Below, one piece after another: positions 26,778 through 36,000 of a stretch of 38,409 nucleotides of DNA. This DNA is from Rhodothermaceae bacterium. GTDB lineage: Bacteria > Bacteroidota > Rhodothermia > Rhodothermales > Bin80. Position 1 is the stretch's first letter. Each line of letters starts with the position of its first letter. The translations under genes and the position numbers were made by a program. The notes under the pieces were generated by a model. The model was not told where the DNA came from, did not search any database, and saw nothing but the letters and a program-made list of their open reading frames with translations. The stretch lies in contig VXLY01000066.1 of assembly GCA_009841335.1 (NCBI GenBank), positions 1 through 38,409 on the forward strand, read 5' to 3'.

Positions 26778-28586
26778 CTAGGGTACAAGGCTTGTGGTCA
26801 TTGAATATGGTGTGGGGAATGAAAACGTGAATTGGTTGTTGCTTGTTGTGTAACGGCCAAGTGGCTGATGGATATCCACACGATGTCTGCGGATAGTATA
26901 ATGAGCGTCTGTTCCGTTCCATATCCAAGCTTCCCAGGTTACAGGTGCAACAGCTGCATGAGCCCCTCCCCAGGCCATGGTTGTCTCATGCCCCGAGAAA
27001 GGCACCTCAAGGGGCTCGAAGATTCTGCTATCCGTTCTTCGGTGGATTGTAAACATACGAGAGCTTTCATAGACGCGTTCCCAAAGCCATTGGGTTTGAT
27101 CATCTCCGAACTTTCGGGTCAACCGGCTGATTGCATCATAAAGGCTTTCTTCCAAATCGCGGCCTGTGGACATCGCCCATTCGTGATAAATGGTTGCTCC
27201 AATACTTTGGCTGTCAAAACGGTAATCCCAGTTTATCAGGTAGGTAAGTGCAGAATTAATAGGTGCAGGAGCGTCTGGGAGAGCTTGTTCTACGGAGTCT
27301 ATTGGTAAGGAAGCGAGCATAGTGCTTAACGTATCCCTTACCCAGTTGCTCTGCGTATCGGTAACCCACGAATCTACATCGCTCCTTCTCGGATCAATAC
27401 CATCAAGGTAGAGAGCTGCATGACGAACTTGTGGATTGTTACCGATGACTAAACCTGAATCCACGGGAAACACAAATTTTGGCTCACCAAGGACATTCCA
27501 CGAACCGTCAGGAGACATGAGGATTCCAGCACCCTGCCAAAGTTGAAATTCAGCAGAGGGAACACGAGGAAGTGAAAACCAGCTTTTAGCGTCAGAAACA
27601 GCACTGAAGCCAGACCATTTCAACTCATGTAGTGCTTCGGGGGTGCTGAAAGTGCTATCCGTGCGCCGATGAATTACAATCTCTTCCCGGAGGGGAAAGG
27701 TCAGATGCATTTGTTGATCAAGGCTGTCGAAAACACGTCCGGTGGCCTTCGGAGAATAAACGAGTATTGACCAAGCATAATTTCGGGACTTGCCCGTGGG
27801 GAAGAAGGGAGTTCCAATGAGTGATAACCCTTCCAGTACTGATTGGCCCTGAACATTCAGTACCGCTTCTTGAAAAACCAGCGGTACGGCGTTGCCGAGC
27901 ACATGGCGCTGATAGAGCAAAGAGCGTTCAGGGGAAGAAAGAATCCACGAACTGCCGAATTCAAACCCCTGCAGGTGCAGCATGGACCGCAACTCGGCAT
28001 CTCCACTACAAACGGACAACCCCAAACCACATACAGAGTCTGGGCTGGTGCTAATCCAAGCAAGCAGGCGCTCAATGGCGAGTGTGTGCCAGGGTTCCCA
28101 TGGTTCGGGAGTGATTTCTTGCAGGAAAAACTCGTGCATATAGTCTGTGTCCTTCCATGCAGACTGTATTCCCGCTCCAAATGCGGTAATCAGTTCCTTT
28201 TCCCGCGCATCCAGATTGCTGGCTGCCGCTTGGGCAATTTCCGCGAGACCAAGCTGCAGCACGAGCCGGTCTGCGTGCTCTCCCATAGGTGTGTACCAGT
28301 CCGAGAGTCTACCCAATGCGGCCTGCCTCCAGAGCGCAATGGTCCAGCCATTCAGGCGTCCCTGGACGTAACCAAGCCCCGTTAAGGCATCTGGCATGGA
28401 TTTTGCCCTTATTTCCACTGAGTTGAATTCTCCCCAAAGAATTTGTACTGGATCATCCAAAGTCTCTATGGTTACTCTCTTCGGGGGAGAGGATTGCCAG
28501 TGATATGCCGTTCGCCATATTGAAATCCCGGCGACTAGGCAGATGAATAGCACCAGAGTCGCGAAAACTGTTATCTTCATGGACAA
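26778..28586 (-). CDS. Penicillin acylase family (Ntn) hydrolase, short form
   Basis: The protein has an N-terminal membrane anchor (about residues 5-24). The acylase alpha-region follows (GLGYVQGRLNGWTIALWRQAALGRLSDWY, near 70-98, matching the family's R-x-x-Q-M-x-x-R-R stretch). FGSSWILSS at 210-218 is the probable self-cleavage site with Ser212 as the new N-terminal nucleophile. Relatives cleave amides such as penicillin G or acyl-homoserine lactones. At 602 residues it is shorter than the usual 700-850, and the GSN motif reads GSS here. It is translated into the GlcNAc-kinase-like gene. Substrate is unknown; the neighbouring kinase hints at an N-acyl aminosugar, which is an inference only. 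Confidence 0.78.
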   Translation of the reverse strand: MSMKITVFATLVLFICLVAGISIWRTAYHWQSSPPKRVTIETLDDPVQILWGEFNSVEIRAKSMPDALTGLGYVQGRLNGWTIALWRQAALGRLSDWYTPMGEHADRLVLQLGLAEIAQAAASNLDAREKELITAFGAGIQSAWKDTDYMHEFFLQEITPEPWEPWHTLAIERLLAWISTSPDSVCGLGLSVCSGDAELRSMLHLQGFEFGSSWILSSPERSLLYQRHVLGNAVPLVFQEAVLNVQGQSVLEGLSLIGTPFFPTGKSRNYAWSILVYSPKATGRVFDSLDQQMHLTFPLREEIVIHRRTDSTFSTPEALHELKWSGFSAVSDAKSWFSLPRVPSAEFQLWQGAGILMSPDGSWNVLGEPKFVFPVDSGLVIGNNPQVRHAALYLDGIDPRRSDVDSWVTDTQSNWVRDTLSTMLASLPIDSVEQALPDAPAPINSALTYLINWDYRFDSQSIGATIYHEWAMSTGRDLEESLYDAISRLTRKFGDDQTQWLWERVYESSRMFTIHRRTDSRIFEPLEVPFSGHETTMAWGGAHAAVAPVTWEAWIWNGTDAHYTIRRHRVDIHQPLGRYTTSNNQFTFSFPTPYSMTTSLVP

Positions 28587-28677
28587 ATGCTCATAAATCC
28601 AGGGATTGGATCCATTATTGCATGCAGTTGTTGCACGCCTTTCGTATCCTTGTTAGTCACGTAACTGCGGTGAGAAA

Positions 28678-30330
28678 ATGAGAAAGTCCAGGGCCACATA
28701 TACAAAGGTACTGGTTGGCGTCTTGGTGTTGGTAACGGGTATACTGCTGGGAATGCAACTTGAGTCTGCTATGTCGGATGATACGCGGGCCGCGCTACAG
28801 AAACTCGAGAACGCATTCCTGATTATCAATGAACGCTATGTGGAGGAAGTGGATTCGGGGGCGCTTGCCGAGCATGCATTGGAAGGCATGCTGGAGGAGC
28901 TTGATCCACATTCGGTTTACATCGATGTCGAGACGATGCGCCGTGTTGAGGAAGACTTCAGCGGCGGTTTTGAGGGGATTGGTATTTCGTTTGAGTTTAT
29001 CGAAGGTATTGAGGGGCAGGATACCTTGACCGTGCTCAGTGTGATTCCTGGGGGTCCCAGCGAAGAGGTAGGATTGCACTCGGGGGATCGAATCGTTGAG
29101 ATTGACCAGCAAAGTGCACTTGGATTTGAGACCGCTGATGTTCAGCGAACACTTAAGGGACCAAGAGGAACATCAGTTGATATTGTTGTCGTTCGCCCTG
29201 GATATACGAGGCCCATTGAATTCACTATTGTTCGGGATCGGATTCCACTAAATGCGGTGGATGCAGCCTACATGATTGACGATGTAACCGGATTCATCAA
29301 GATAAACCGCTTCTCAGGAACGACGCACAGGGAATTTCGGGAGGCCGTTGATGAGCTCAGCGCCCAGAATATGCAGCGGTTACTCTTGGATCTACGCGGA
29401 AACTCGGGGGGCTACATGGAGATGGCAGTGCAAATCTCAGATGAATTCCTCCCGGATGATGCACTTATTGTATCTCAGAGGGGCCGAATTCGCGAGGCAA
29501 ACCAGTCGTACGTTGGCAGTTCCAGGGGCTTACTTGAAGGCCTGCCAGTTATCGTACTTGTGAATGAAGCGTCCGCGTCAGCGAGTGAAATTGTAGCCGG
29601 TGCACTGCAGGATCATGACCGTGGGCTTATTGTTGGACGACTCACTTTCGGGAAGGGTCTTGTACAACAGCAACATCTACTTCCCGATGGTAGTGCAATG
29701 CGTGTAACGATAGCCCGCTACTACACACCTTCCGGCAGGCTGATTCAGACCCCGTATGCTGGTGGAGACCGGGAGGATTATATGGATTCCAAGCGTGAAT
29801 TGCATGCGAATACAGCATTGCTGAGTGCTCAGGAAATTATCGACAGTGTTCCAGACTCGTTACTCTACAAAACGGCTAGTGGTCGTACGGTGATTGGCGG
29901 TGGGGGAATATTGCCAGACTTTATCACAGACATTGATTCTGCATCAATTTTTCTTCGCGAGATATTAAGCCGGAATCTGGCGAATACTTATGCCCGTACG
30001 TGGTACGATCGTGAAGGCGAAGCGCTTGTAGCAAGATGGGGGGACGATCGAAACGGATTTTTCGCCTCGTTTGTCGTTGAAGATATGGAATTCCAGAAAT
30101 TTCTTGAATATGCCCGTGTACGGGGCGTTCTAATCGGTGATGAGGAAGGGGCATTCAGCGAATCAGAAATAGAAGCAGATAGGCCGTATCTTGAGGCCAG
30201 AATAAAAGCAAGGTTAGCCGTGCGTATATTTGACTTGGAAGCATTCTATCCGGTTATGCATCCGCAGGACAAGACACTGCAGGCAGCACTTAAGCTTTGG
30301 CCCGAAGCCGAGGCACTCGTCAATAATTGA
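28678..30330 (+). CDS. S41 family carboxy-terminal processing protease
   Basis: CtpA/Prc-like proteases cut the C-termini of periplasmic proteins. One membrane anchor (residues 10-26) is followed by the substrate-binding region, a PDZ domain (about 95-185, GIGISFEFIEG through GLHSGDRIVEIDQQ) and the catalytic S41 domain. By spacing to Prc (S430, D441, K455), the dyad is Ser301 in SASASE and Lys326 in FGKGLVQ, with Asp312 also conserved. About 130 residues after the catalytic core (from about 420) are of the type found in Bacteroidota. The ATG is preceded by a short GGTGAG. The divergent acylase lies 91 bp upstream. Confidence 0.92.
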   Translation: MRKSRATYTKVLVGVLVLVTGILLGMQLESAMSDDTRAALQKLENAFLIINERYVEEVDSGALAEHALEGMLEELDPHSVYIDVETMRRVEEDFSGGFEGIGISFEFIEGIEGQDTLTVLSVIPGGPSEEVGLHSGDRIVEIDQQSALGFETADVQRTLKGPRGTSVDIVVVRPGYTRPIEFTIVRDRIPLNAVDAAYMIDDVTGFIKINRFSGTTHREFREAVDELSAQNMQRLLLDLRGNSGGYMEMAVQISDEFLPDDALIVSQRGRIREANQSYVGSSRGLLEGLPVIVLVNEASASASEIVAGALQDHDRGLIVGRLTFGKGLVQQQHLLPDGSAMRVTIARYYTPSGRLIQTPYAGGDREDYMDSKRELHANTALLSAQEIIDSVPDSLLYKTASGRTVIGGGGILPDFITDIDSASIFLREILSRNLANTYARTWYDREGEALVARWGDDRNGFFASFVVEDMEFQKFLEYARVRGVLIGDEEGAFSESEIEADRPYLEARIKARLAVRIFDLEAFYPVMHPQDKTLQAALKLWPEAEALVNN

Positions 30331-30512
30331 CTAAATGCTCCTGATTGTTCAACTTTCAGATTAAAGTATTAAATTAGTCGCCTAACTAGGCGGGCTTATG
30401 TTACCTAACTACGAAGGACATTCTTGCGATACATTGCTTTTGGGTAGTGCGTGTTGTATTGTATGATTGTCGTTCAGTTATCCTAATTCTCAATCCTAAA
30501 ACCAATTTCCTC

Positions 30513-30517
30513 GGAGG
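30513..30517 (+). promoter_or_regulatory. Strong Shine-Dalgarno site of exbB
   Basis: GGAGG lies 8 bases before the exbB ATG at 30526. Most genes in this window have weak or no such site, so this may mark high expression of the ExbB/ExbD complex and fixes its start. Confidence 0.75.
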
Positions 30518-30525
30518 ACTAGTCA

Positions 30526-31215
30526 ATGAAGCTTTTTGGAAACGTCTTGCTGCCACAGGATGCAGCTGCCACAGATGAAGGAATGATTAATGTTCTGGTG
30601 AATTATTTCAACCAGGGCGGAGAGTTCATGTGGCCGGTACTGATTATTCTCATAATCGGTCTTGCCATAGCGTTTGAGCGCGTCATCCAGTTAATCCTGG
30701 CTGATGTGAACACACGCAAATTTATCGTGCATGTTAAAGAGGCCCTACAGGATGGTGGGGTTTCAGCCGCCGAAGAGGTATGCGCCGCAACACGTGGCCC
30801 GGTAGCCTCAGTGTTTCAAGCCGGCCTGATGCGTTCGGACGAGGGCATTGAAGCCGTAGAGAAAGCAGTGGTCGCCTATGGCTCCATCGAAATGAGTTTT
30901 CTGGAGCGTGGCCTTGTATGGCTATCGCTTTTTATTGCACTGGCGCCAATGTTTGGCTTCCTCGGAACTGTTATCGGTATGGTCGCGGCCTTTGACGCGA
31001 TTGAAGCCGCCGGCGATATTTCTCCGAGTCTAGTGGCGCGAGGCATTAAAATTGCCCTTCTGACAACGGTGTTTGGTCTGATCGTTGCTATTATTCTGCA
31101 GTTCTTCTACAATTATGCCGTGTCAAAAATTGACCGGATTGTTGTAGAGATGGAGGAGGCTTCGATCGAACTGATCGACTCTCTTGTGATGAAAGAATCT
31201 GGATCTTCTGCTTAG
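30526..31215 (+). CDS. exbB: MotA/TolQ/ExbB proton channel family protein
   Basis: ExbB forms the inner-membrane channel pentamer that lets ExbD and TonB use the proton-motive force. This 229-residue protein has spans near residues 36-56, 131-157 and 176-198. The family motif APMFGFLGTVIGMVAAF lies at 140-156. The N-terminus (LPQDAAATDEG) is periplasmic, as expected for ExbB. It is the first gene of a cluster with a 3-TM protein and two ExbD-like genes; TolQ is the alternative family label, but two exbD copies and no tolA, tolB or pal gene favour TonB energisation or a Bacteroidota-specific relative such as the gliding/T9SS motor type. Confidence 0.88.
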   Translation: MKLFGNVLLPQDAAATDEGMINVLVNYFNQGGEFMWPVLIILIIGLAIAFERVIQLILADVNTRKFIVHVKEALQDGGVSAAEEVCAATRGPVASVFQAGLMRSDEGIEAVEKAVVAYGSIEMSFLERGLVWLSLFIALAPMFGFLGTVIGMVAAFDAIEAAGDISPSLVARGIKIALLTTVFGLIVAIILQFFYNYAVSKIDRIVVEMEEASIELIDSLVMKESGSSA

Positions 31216-31241
31216 GCGGAACCCCTGACAGTACGCTAACC

Positions 31242-31259
31242 GGGGTGTTCGCGCACCCC
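31242..31259 (+). other. Hairpin between exbB and the 3-TM gene
   Basis: ggggtg (31242-31247) pairs with cacccc (31254-31259) around ttcgcg, and a further T:G pair may close the loop. No T-run follows, so it is not a standard terminator. It could set the ratio of exbB to downstream products or protect the upstream mRNA. The leader of the next gene begins 19 bases later. Confidence 0.55.
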
Positions 31260-31278
31260 ACAATAGACAAATTTCATT

Positions 31279-31548
31279 ATGTCTGTTCTAAATATTGCCC
31301 TGTATGTAGTCTTTGCGTTGATGGGGCTTGGCCTTTTGGTAATGGTGGCTTCTGGTGTGCGCAGTTTAATGTTTGGCAAGGTAAAGTTGCTCTCAGTTGG
31401 AATCGCGGCGGTTCCGTTGTTGCTGTTTGTCGTCCTCGGCTTAGCGCTGCCCACATGGACTGATGCCGGCATCATGACCATTATACTTTCTCTTGGTCTG
31501 ACACTAGTTGCACTGTTGGTGTCGGGCATCAAGAATATCATTTCCTGA
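31279..31548 (+). CDS. Small three-TM protein of the exbB-exbD cluster
   Basis: I do not recognise a named family. The 89 residues are almost all hydrophobic, with three predicted spans (about 2-21, 36-58, 64-86) and basic residues in short loops (SLMFGKVK, GIKNIIS at the end). Similar short membrane genes lie between exbB and exbD in Bacteroidota and Rhodothermota clusters, so I keep it as real: length, codon frame and position between co-oriented genes (63 bp after exbB, 19 bp before exbD) support this. It may be an accessory subunit of the motor. Confidence 0.75.
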   Translation: MSVLNIALYVVFALMGLGLLVMVASGVRSLMFGKVKLLSVGIAAVPLLLFVVLGLALPTWTDAGIMTIILSLGLTLVALLVSGIKNIIS

Positions 31549-31567
31549 CCTATAAACCTCCTTCGCA

Positions 31568-32128
31568 ATGGGTATTCTTGCTAAGAAAAAGAAGCGTGCG
31601 GGTGCGGAGATTCCGACATCCTCAATGGCGGATATTGCATTTTTGCTTCTGATTTTCTTCCTGGTCACGACTACGATCGATGTAGATACCGGGATTGGTA
31701 TGACCCTGCCACCGGAACCGGATGAAACGACGCCTCCGCCCCCGGTTGCAGATCGTAACATGCTTAAAATTCTGATTAATGCACAGGGACAGGTCCTCCT
31801 GGAGGACTTGCCGTCTTCCGTTGCTCAGATCCGGAATGAGGTCATGACTCACGTTCAGAATAACGGTGCGGACGCGCGTTATTCTGATTCCCCGGGCAAG
31901 GCTGTAGTATCCATCAAGACGGACCGCCTAACGCCATACAATCTTTATATCCAAACGCTGGATGAGGTTTGGATGGCCTACTTCGAGATATGGGATACGG
32001 AAGCCCGTTCCATGGGTTTTGCAAGTTATGTGGAATATCGTGCGGACTTGGAGGACCCCAGTGAGAACGAGATCCGGGATAAATGGCCGGCCCAGGTTTC
32101 ATTGGCAGAGCCTGATCCAGGTAACTGA
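31568..32128 (+). CDS. exbD: ExbD/TolR family protein, copy 1
   Basis: ExbD-type proteins have a short cytosolic start, one membrane helix with an Asp needed for proton coupling, and a periplasmic domain. Here a Lys-rich N-terminus (AKKKKRAG) precedes the span at about residues 20-38 (SMADIAFLLLIFFLVTTT), with Asp22 as the likely proton carrier. The periplasmic part (to 186) carries a Pro/Glu-rich linker after the membrane (LPPEPDETTPPPP) and a longer C-terminal region than E. coli ExbD (about 141). It begins 19 bp after the 3-TM gene and is followed 15 bp later by a second copy. Confidence 0.9.
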   Translation: MGILAKKKKRAGAEIPTSSMADIAFLLLIFFLVTTTIDVDTGIGMTLPPEPDETTPPPPVADRNMLKILINAQGQVLLEDLPSSVAQIRNEVMTHVQNNGADARYSDSPGKAVVSIKTDRLTPYNLYIQTLDEVWMAYFEIWDTEARSMGFASYVEYRADLEDPSENEIRDKWPAQVSLAEPDPGN

Positions 32129-32143
32129 ATCTGAAATAAATCA

Positions 32144-32596
32144 ATGGCCCACTTCACAAAAAAGTCCAAGGCTAAGCCGGAAATATCTACGGCATCATTG
32201 CCGGATATCATTTTTATGCTCCTGATCTTCTTCATGGTTACAACCGTGTTGCGGGAACAGGAAGTACAGGTTCGGACGATCCTTCCCCAGGCTGAGGCAC
32301 TTACTAAAATTGAGCAGAAGCGGTATGTTTCCTACATATGGATGGGTCCAGAGAAGTTGCGGGGTAATGCCGTAGGGGATACAAAAGTGCAAATAGATGA
32401 CGCTGTCATCGATGATTTGACCAATATCCGATCCATCATGTATAGGAAGCTTACCGAACAGCCTAGATTGATTGTCTCTCTCCGGGTGGATGAAGAATCG
32501 GAAATGGGGATCGTTACTGATGTCCATGGTGAGCTTCGAAAAGCGGGGACACTTCGAATCAGTTATTCATCTAGGCGGGATATTTCCAATATGTGA
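32144..32596 (+). CDS. exbD: ExbD/TolR family protein, copy 2
   Basis: The second ExbD-like protein has 150 residues. A Lys-rich start (TKKSKAKPE) leads to the span at about residues 18-36 (SLPDIIFMLLIFFMVTT), with Asp21 in the proton position. The periplasmic domain, with VSYIWMGPEKL and then LIVSLRVDEESEMGIV, differs clearly from copy 1, so the pair are paralogues of different role and not a recent duplication. Heteromeric ExbD pairs are common in Bacteroidota. No tonB gene follows; what comes next is a 428-bp spacer and a T9SS-exported protein. Confidence 0.9.
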   Translation: MAHFTKKSKAKPEISTASLPDIIFMLLIFFMVTTVLREQEVQVRTILPQAEALTKIEQKRYVSYIWMGPEKLRGNAVGDTKVQIDDAVIDDLTNIRSIMYRKLTEQPRLIVSLRVDEESEMGIVTDVHGELRKAGTLRISYSSRRDISNM

Positions 32597-33024
32597 GCGA
32601 TCCGTTAGCGGCGGGTTGTTCGTAGGCAGACCTAAAGGACGTGTGGCTTAGTTTTCGCCCAGTGCCTGAGTTTTTCTCTCTTGGTTTTCATGCCCAGTGG
32701 TTTGCGGCTCCGCATCAGCCTCGGCGGCGGCTGGATTATTCTGTTCAAACCGGCAACCTAGAGATGGTATCGGTTTAGGGCTTACCGAGGCAGACTGGAA
32801 GGTTTTTTGCTGCGGGATACCTCGAGGGGGACGGTACTACGTCGAATGCGAAGGGATTCTTAATCAGAGTGTATCCCTTCTCCAGAAGCTGGATCATTTG
32901 TAAACCTCGCATTCCTGAGCCTCAGTTTGCTAACCGCCCATACCAACCTTATCTTTCAGTTCATCTACCTGGGGCCCGCCTGATCCCGGGATGCTTCTTG
33001 CTCATCGAAATAAAGACGGCAATA
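32597..33024. other. 428-bp spacer with duplicated leader before T9SS gene
   Basis: No convincing gene is seen; small frames (for example 32697-32903) lack family likeness. The last 88 bases (32937-33024) recur without gaps at 36635-36722, right before the second T9SS gene, matching at 73 of 88 positions by hand count. The conserved block probably holds the promoter and 5' leader of both genes. Confidence 0.6.
32937..33024 (+). repeat. Duplicated leader, copy 1
   Basis: This 88-bp block ends at the ATG of the first T9SS protein. It aligns without gaps to 36635-36722 (73 of 88 identical). Bases 32944-32966, running through ctttcagttcatctac, and the aaataaagacg close to the start codon are the best kept parts. 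Confidence 0.75.
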
Positions 33025-36000
33025 ATGAGCAAACGCAAATGCTTACTTTCACTGATCTTGCTGGTGGTACTGGGGCTTGGTTCAGTATTCGAGACGCGTG
33101 CACAGGTTGGAACGTGCCCTTCGCCGCAAGGTGAGTCCTATCTGGACATCAATAATGTACGGGCTCGTATTTTAAACAACGGTAATCTGTTCTGGCGTGG
33201 ACCTCCGAACGTCTACAATGTTCCGAAGGGCGGGAGAGCACAAACCATGTTCAACGCCGGTATATGGATTGGCGGTAAGGTAGATGGACAGTTGCGCATA
33301 GCGGCAGCACGGTACAACAACTACCATTTCTGGGCCGGTCCGTTGGATGATTACGGTGCGCCTCCTGCTGACTGTTCTGAATTCGATCGACTCTTCAAGG
33401 TGAGCATTGATGATATTCAGGATTACGAAGCCACGGGGGTAACCACTCCGGACTTGCGTGCTTGGCCTACGGGACTAGGGGCGCCCACGTATGCTCCTCT
33501 AGGCAACGGGGTTGATGATGACGGAGATGGAGAGATTGATGAGGCAGGAGAAACGATTTTCGTCTTGAATCAGCCTCTAGCACAACGTGTGGATCGTGTG
33601 ATTGACCTGGCGGGCGGAGAGCGGCCGGCCATTCTCGGGGATCAGTCGATCTGGTGGATAATGAATGACCGCGGGAATGAGCATAACGGGGCATCTTCGC
33701 CGCCGATTGGTCTGGAAGTGCACGCTACGGCATTTGCGCTCAGAACCGGAGGAGACATTGGTAATGCCACATTCTACAAGTATGATTTTTACTACAGGGG
33801 GAATTGGCCCTTTACCGACGTGTATATGGCAATTTTTGCTGACCCCGATCTGGGAAACTTCCAGGATGACTGGTTAGGTTCCGATACAACTTTGGGGGTA
33901 GGCTATGTATGGAACTCGGACAACGACGACGAGGGGAGCGATGGTTTCGGTTCTCCTGCTCCGGCGGCTGGATTTGACTTTTTCCAGGGACCGATCGTGC
34001 CATCGCCTGGTGACTCGGCCAAAGTGAGCTCTGGATGGGTTCAGGATTTCAAGAACCTTAAAATGACGTCGTTCTTGTTCTATCGGGGCGGTGGCGGTGT
34101 CACAGAAGACCCCAGTACTGCCTTGGACCACTACAACTATATGCGTGGACGGTGGAAGGATGGCAAGTGTATTACGAAGGGGTGGTATGGCCGAGATTTT
34201 TCGGAGGTCTGTACCGCATACATGTTCCCTGGAGATCCGGGCGTCAGCGATGATACCTGCCAGTACTGGTCTGAGTGCAATTCAGATGGCGTAGGGACAA
34301 ACAACCAAGCAGCAGACCGGCGCTTTGTCATGGGAACGGGGCCGTTCATGATCGAACCAGGCGATTTTCAGCAGATTGTTTACGGATTAGTCTGGGCACA
34401 GGGCGTGGACAATTTTGATTCAGTTCAGAAGATGAAAGGGGCAAGTGCACTTGCCCAGGTGGCATACGACATTGATTTCCAGTTTTCGGCGCCTGCTGCC
34501 CCCCAGGTAACGGTAACTGCTGTGGATAAAGGCGCAATTCTGGAGTGGACCAATTCACCTCGGTCGAACAATTTCCTAGAGTCTTATCGGATTGAGGACC
34601 CATTTGCACGAGAGGACAACAATATAGTCGAGTTTGAGGGGTATGAGGTAATCCAATACTCCAGCGCTTTGGATCAAGTGGGGGTAACTGTGGCGGTATA
34701 TGACGTAATTAATGGAGTGACGCGCGTCGTTGATGGAAACCAGTTGATTTGGGATGGACTTATCCAGGAGGAGCAGGTGGTTGTGGCGAACGGAACGGAT
34801 CGTGGGGTCCAGAATTTTCATACGGCCTCGGGCTTAACGAACTACACCACCTATCATTTTGGTGTTCAGGCCTACGCCCAGAACTACGATAATCCCGGGC
34901 GTAAGATATCTCGGGGACCGGTTACCCGGGTGTCGGTCACTCCAACCAGATCAACGCTGGAGATCGCGCCTGCTGCGATCGCCGCAGCTGAGGACTTCAG
35001 TTCTGCTGATTTTGTCGCAGCCAAGGAGGGCATTGGGGATGGCTTCGTGACCGCAGACATTATCAACCCGGCCAGGGTCAAGGAAGGCACGTATTCGGTT
35101 GAGTTCTTTGAGCATGAAGTTCCGGGCAAGGTATTGAATTCTGTTACTGTGGAGGAAGAAGGGAATGTAGTTGATCCAATCAGTGCGGTGGAGGCCATTC
35201 AGAAAGTTGGCGATATCGATGCGAGTGTGATTACGTACACTGTCAAGCGAGACGATGCTGTACTGTTTGATGGCAGATCCATTGATTATGCGGCGCCACA
35301 GCGCGACAATGTGATGGTGCTTGACGGGTTATTGTTCACGATTCGAGGGCCGGATCCGGGATTCAAGGATTTTCAGGTTACAGCCAATGCAGGCGGGCCG
35401 GTAAATCCGCCGGCTTATGCCGCAATCACATGGAACAACTTCCCCAATGCTCAGGGGGTAGGGCTCAATCGAGCGAGACAGCAGACCAATGGGTCAATCT
35501 GGATGACCCATGCGGGTGGCGCTTCGCAGCCGTATGCATCTTTCATTGCGCGCAGCACGCGTAACGGCGGTAACTCTGAACATATCGGGATTAGAGATTA
35601 TGAGATGCGTTTCACGGAGGGCTGCGCAAACGGGATCAATGGCGTCGTTGAACTGGGCGACTGTTTGGGTCTTCGTGCATTCAGCGATGGTTCGTTGATT
35701 GAGATTCCAATTGAGCTGTGGGATACCGGAGTCGCCACGCCGAATGATGCCAGTGATGATGTGCGCCTGGTTCCGATTATTTGTGATACAAACACCTGTG
35801 GCGGAGGAACGGAGCATGGTGTATTTGATATTGGTAGCGATCATGTTGCTTCAGGTGCGGCAAATGATCCGTTTACGGATTGGGTCTACTGGTATCCACC
35901 TGCGGATCTGACCCCCGGTGAGATCGGTCATAACAGATTTTTTGCCGGAGATATCGGGGTAGGGCACGAGATCATTGCAAGGTTGGTCCTTGTAGGATGG

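Noticed and set aside
30379..30392. Inverted repeat cgccta/taggcg after the protease gene as terminator
   Set aside because: The loop would be only two bases and no T-run follows; it may be a small palindrome of chance.
32869..33024. N-terminal extension of the first T9SS gene by 52 residues
   Set aside because: The frame is open upstream, but the signal peptide starts at 33025, and the extension overlaps a leader that is also conserved, as non-coding DNA, before the second copy.
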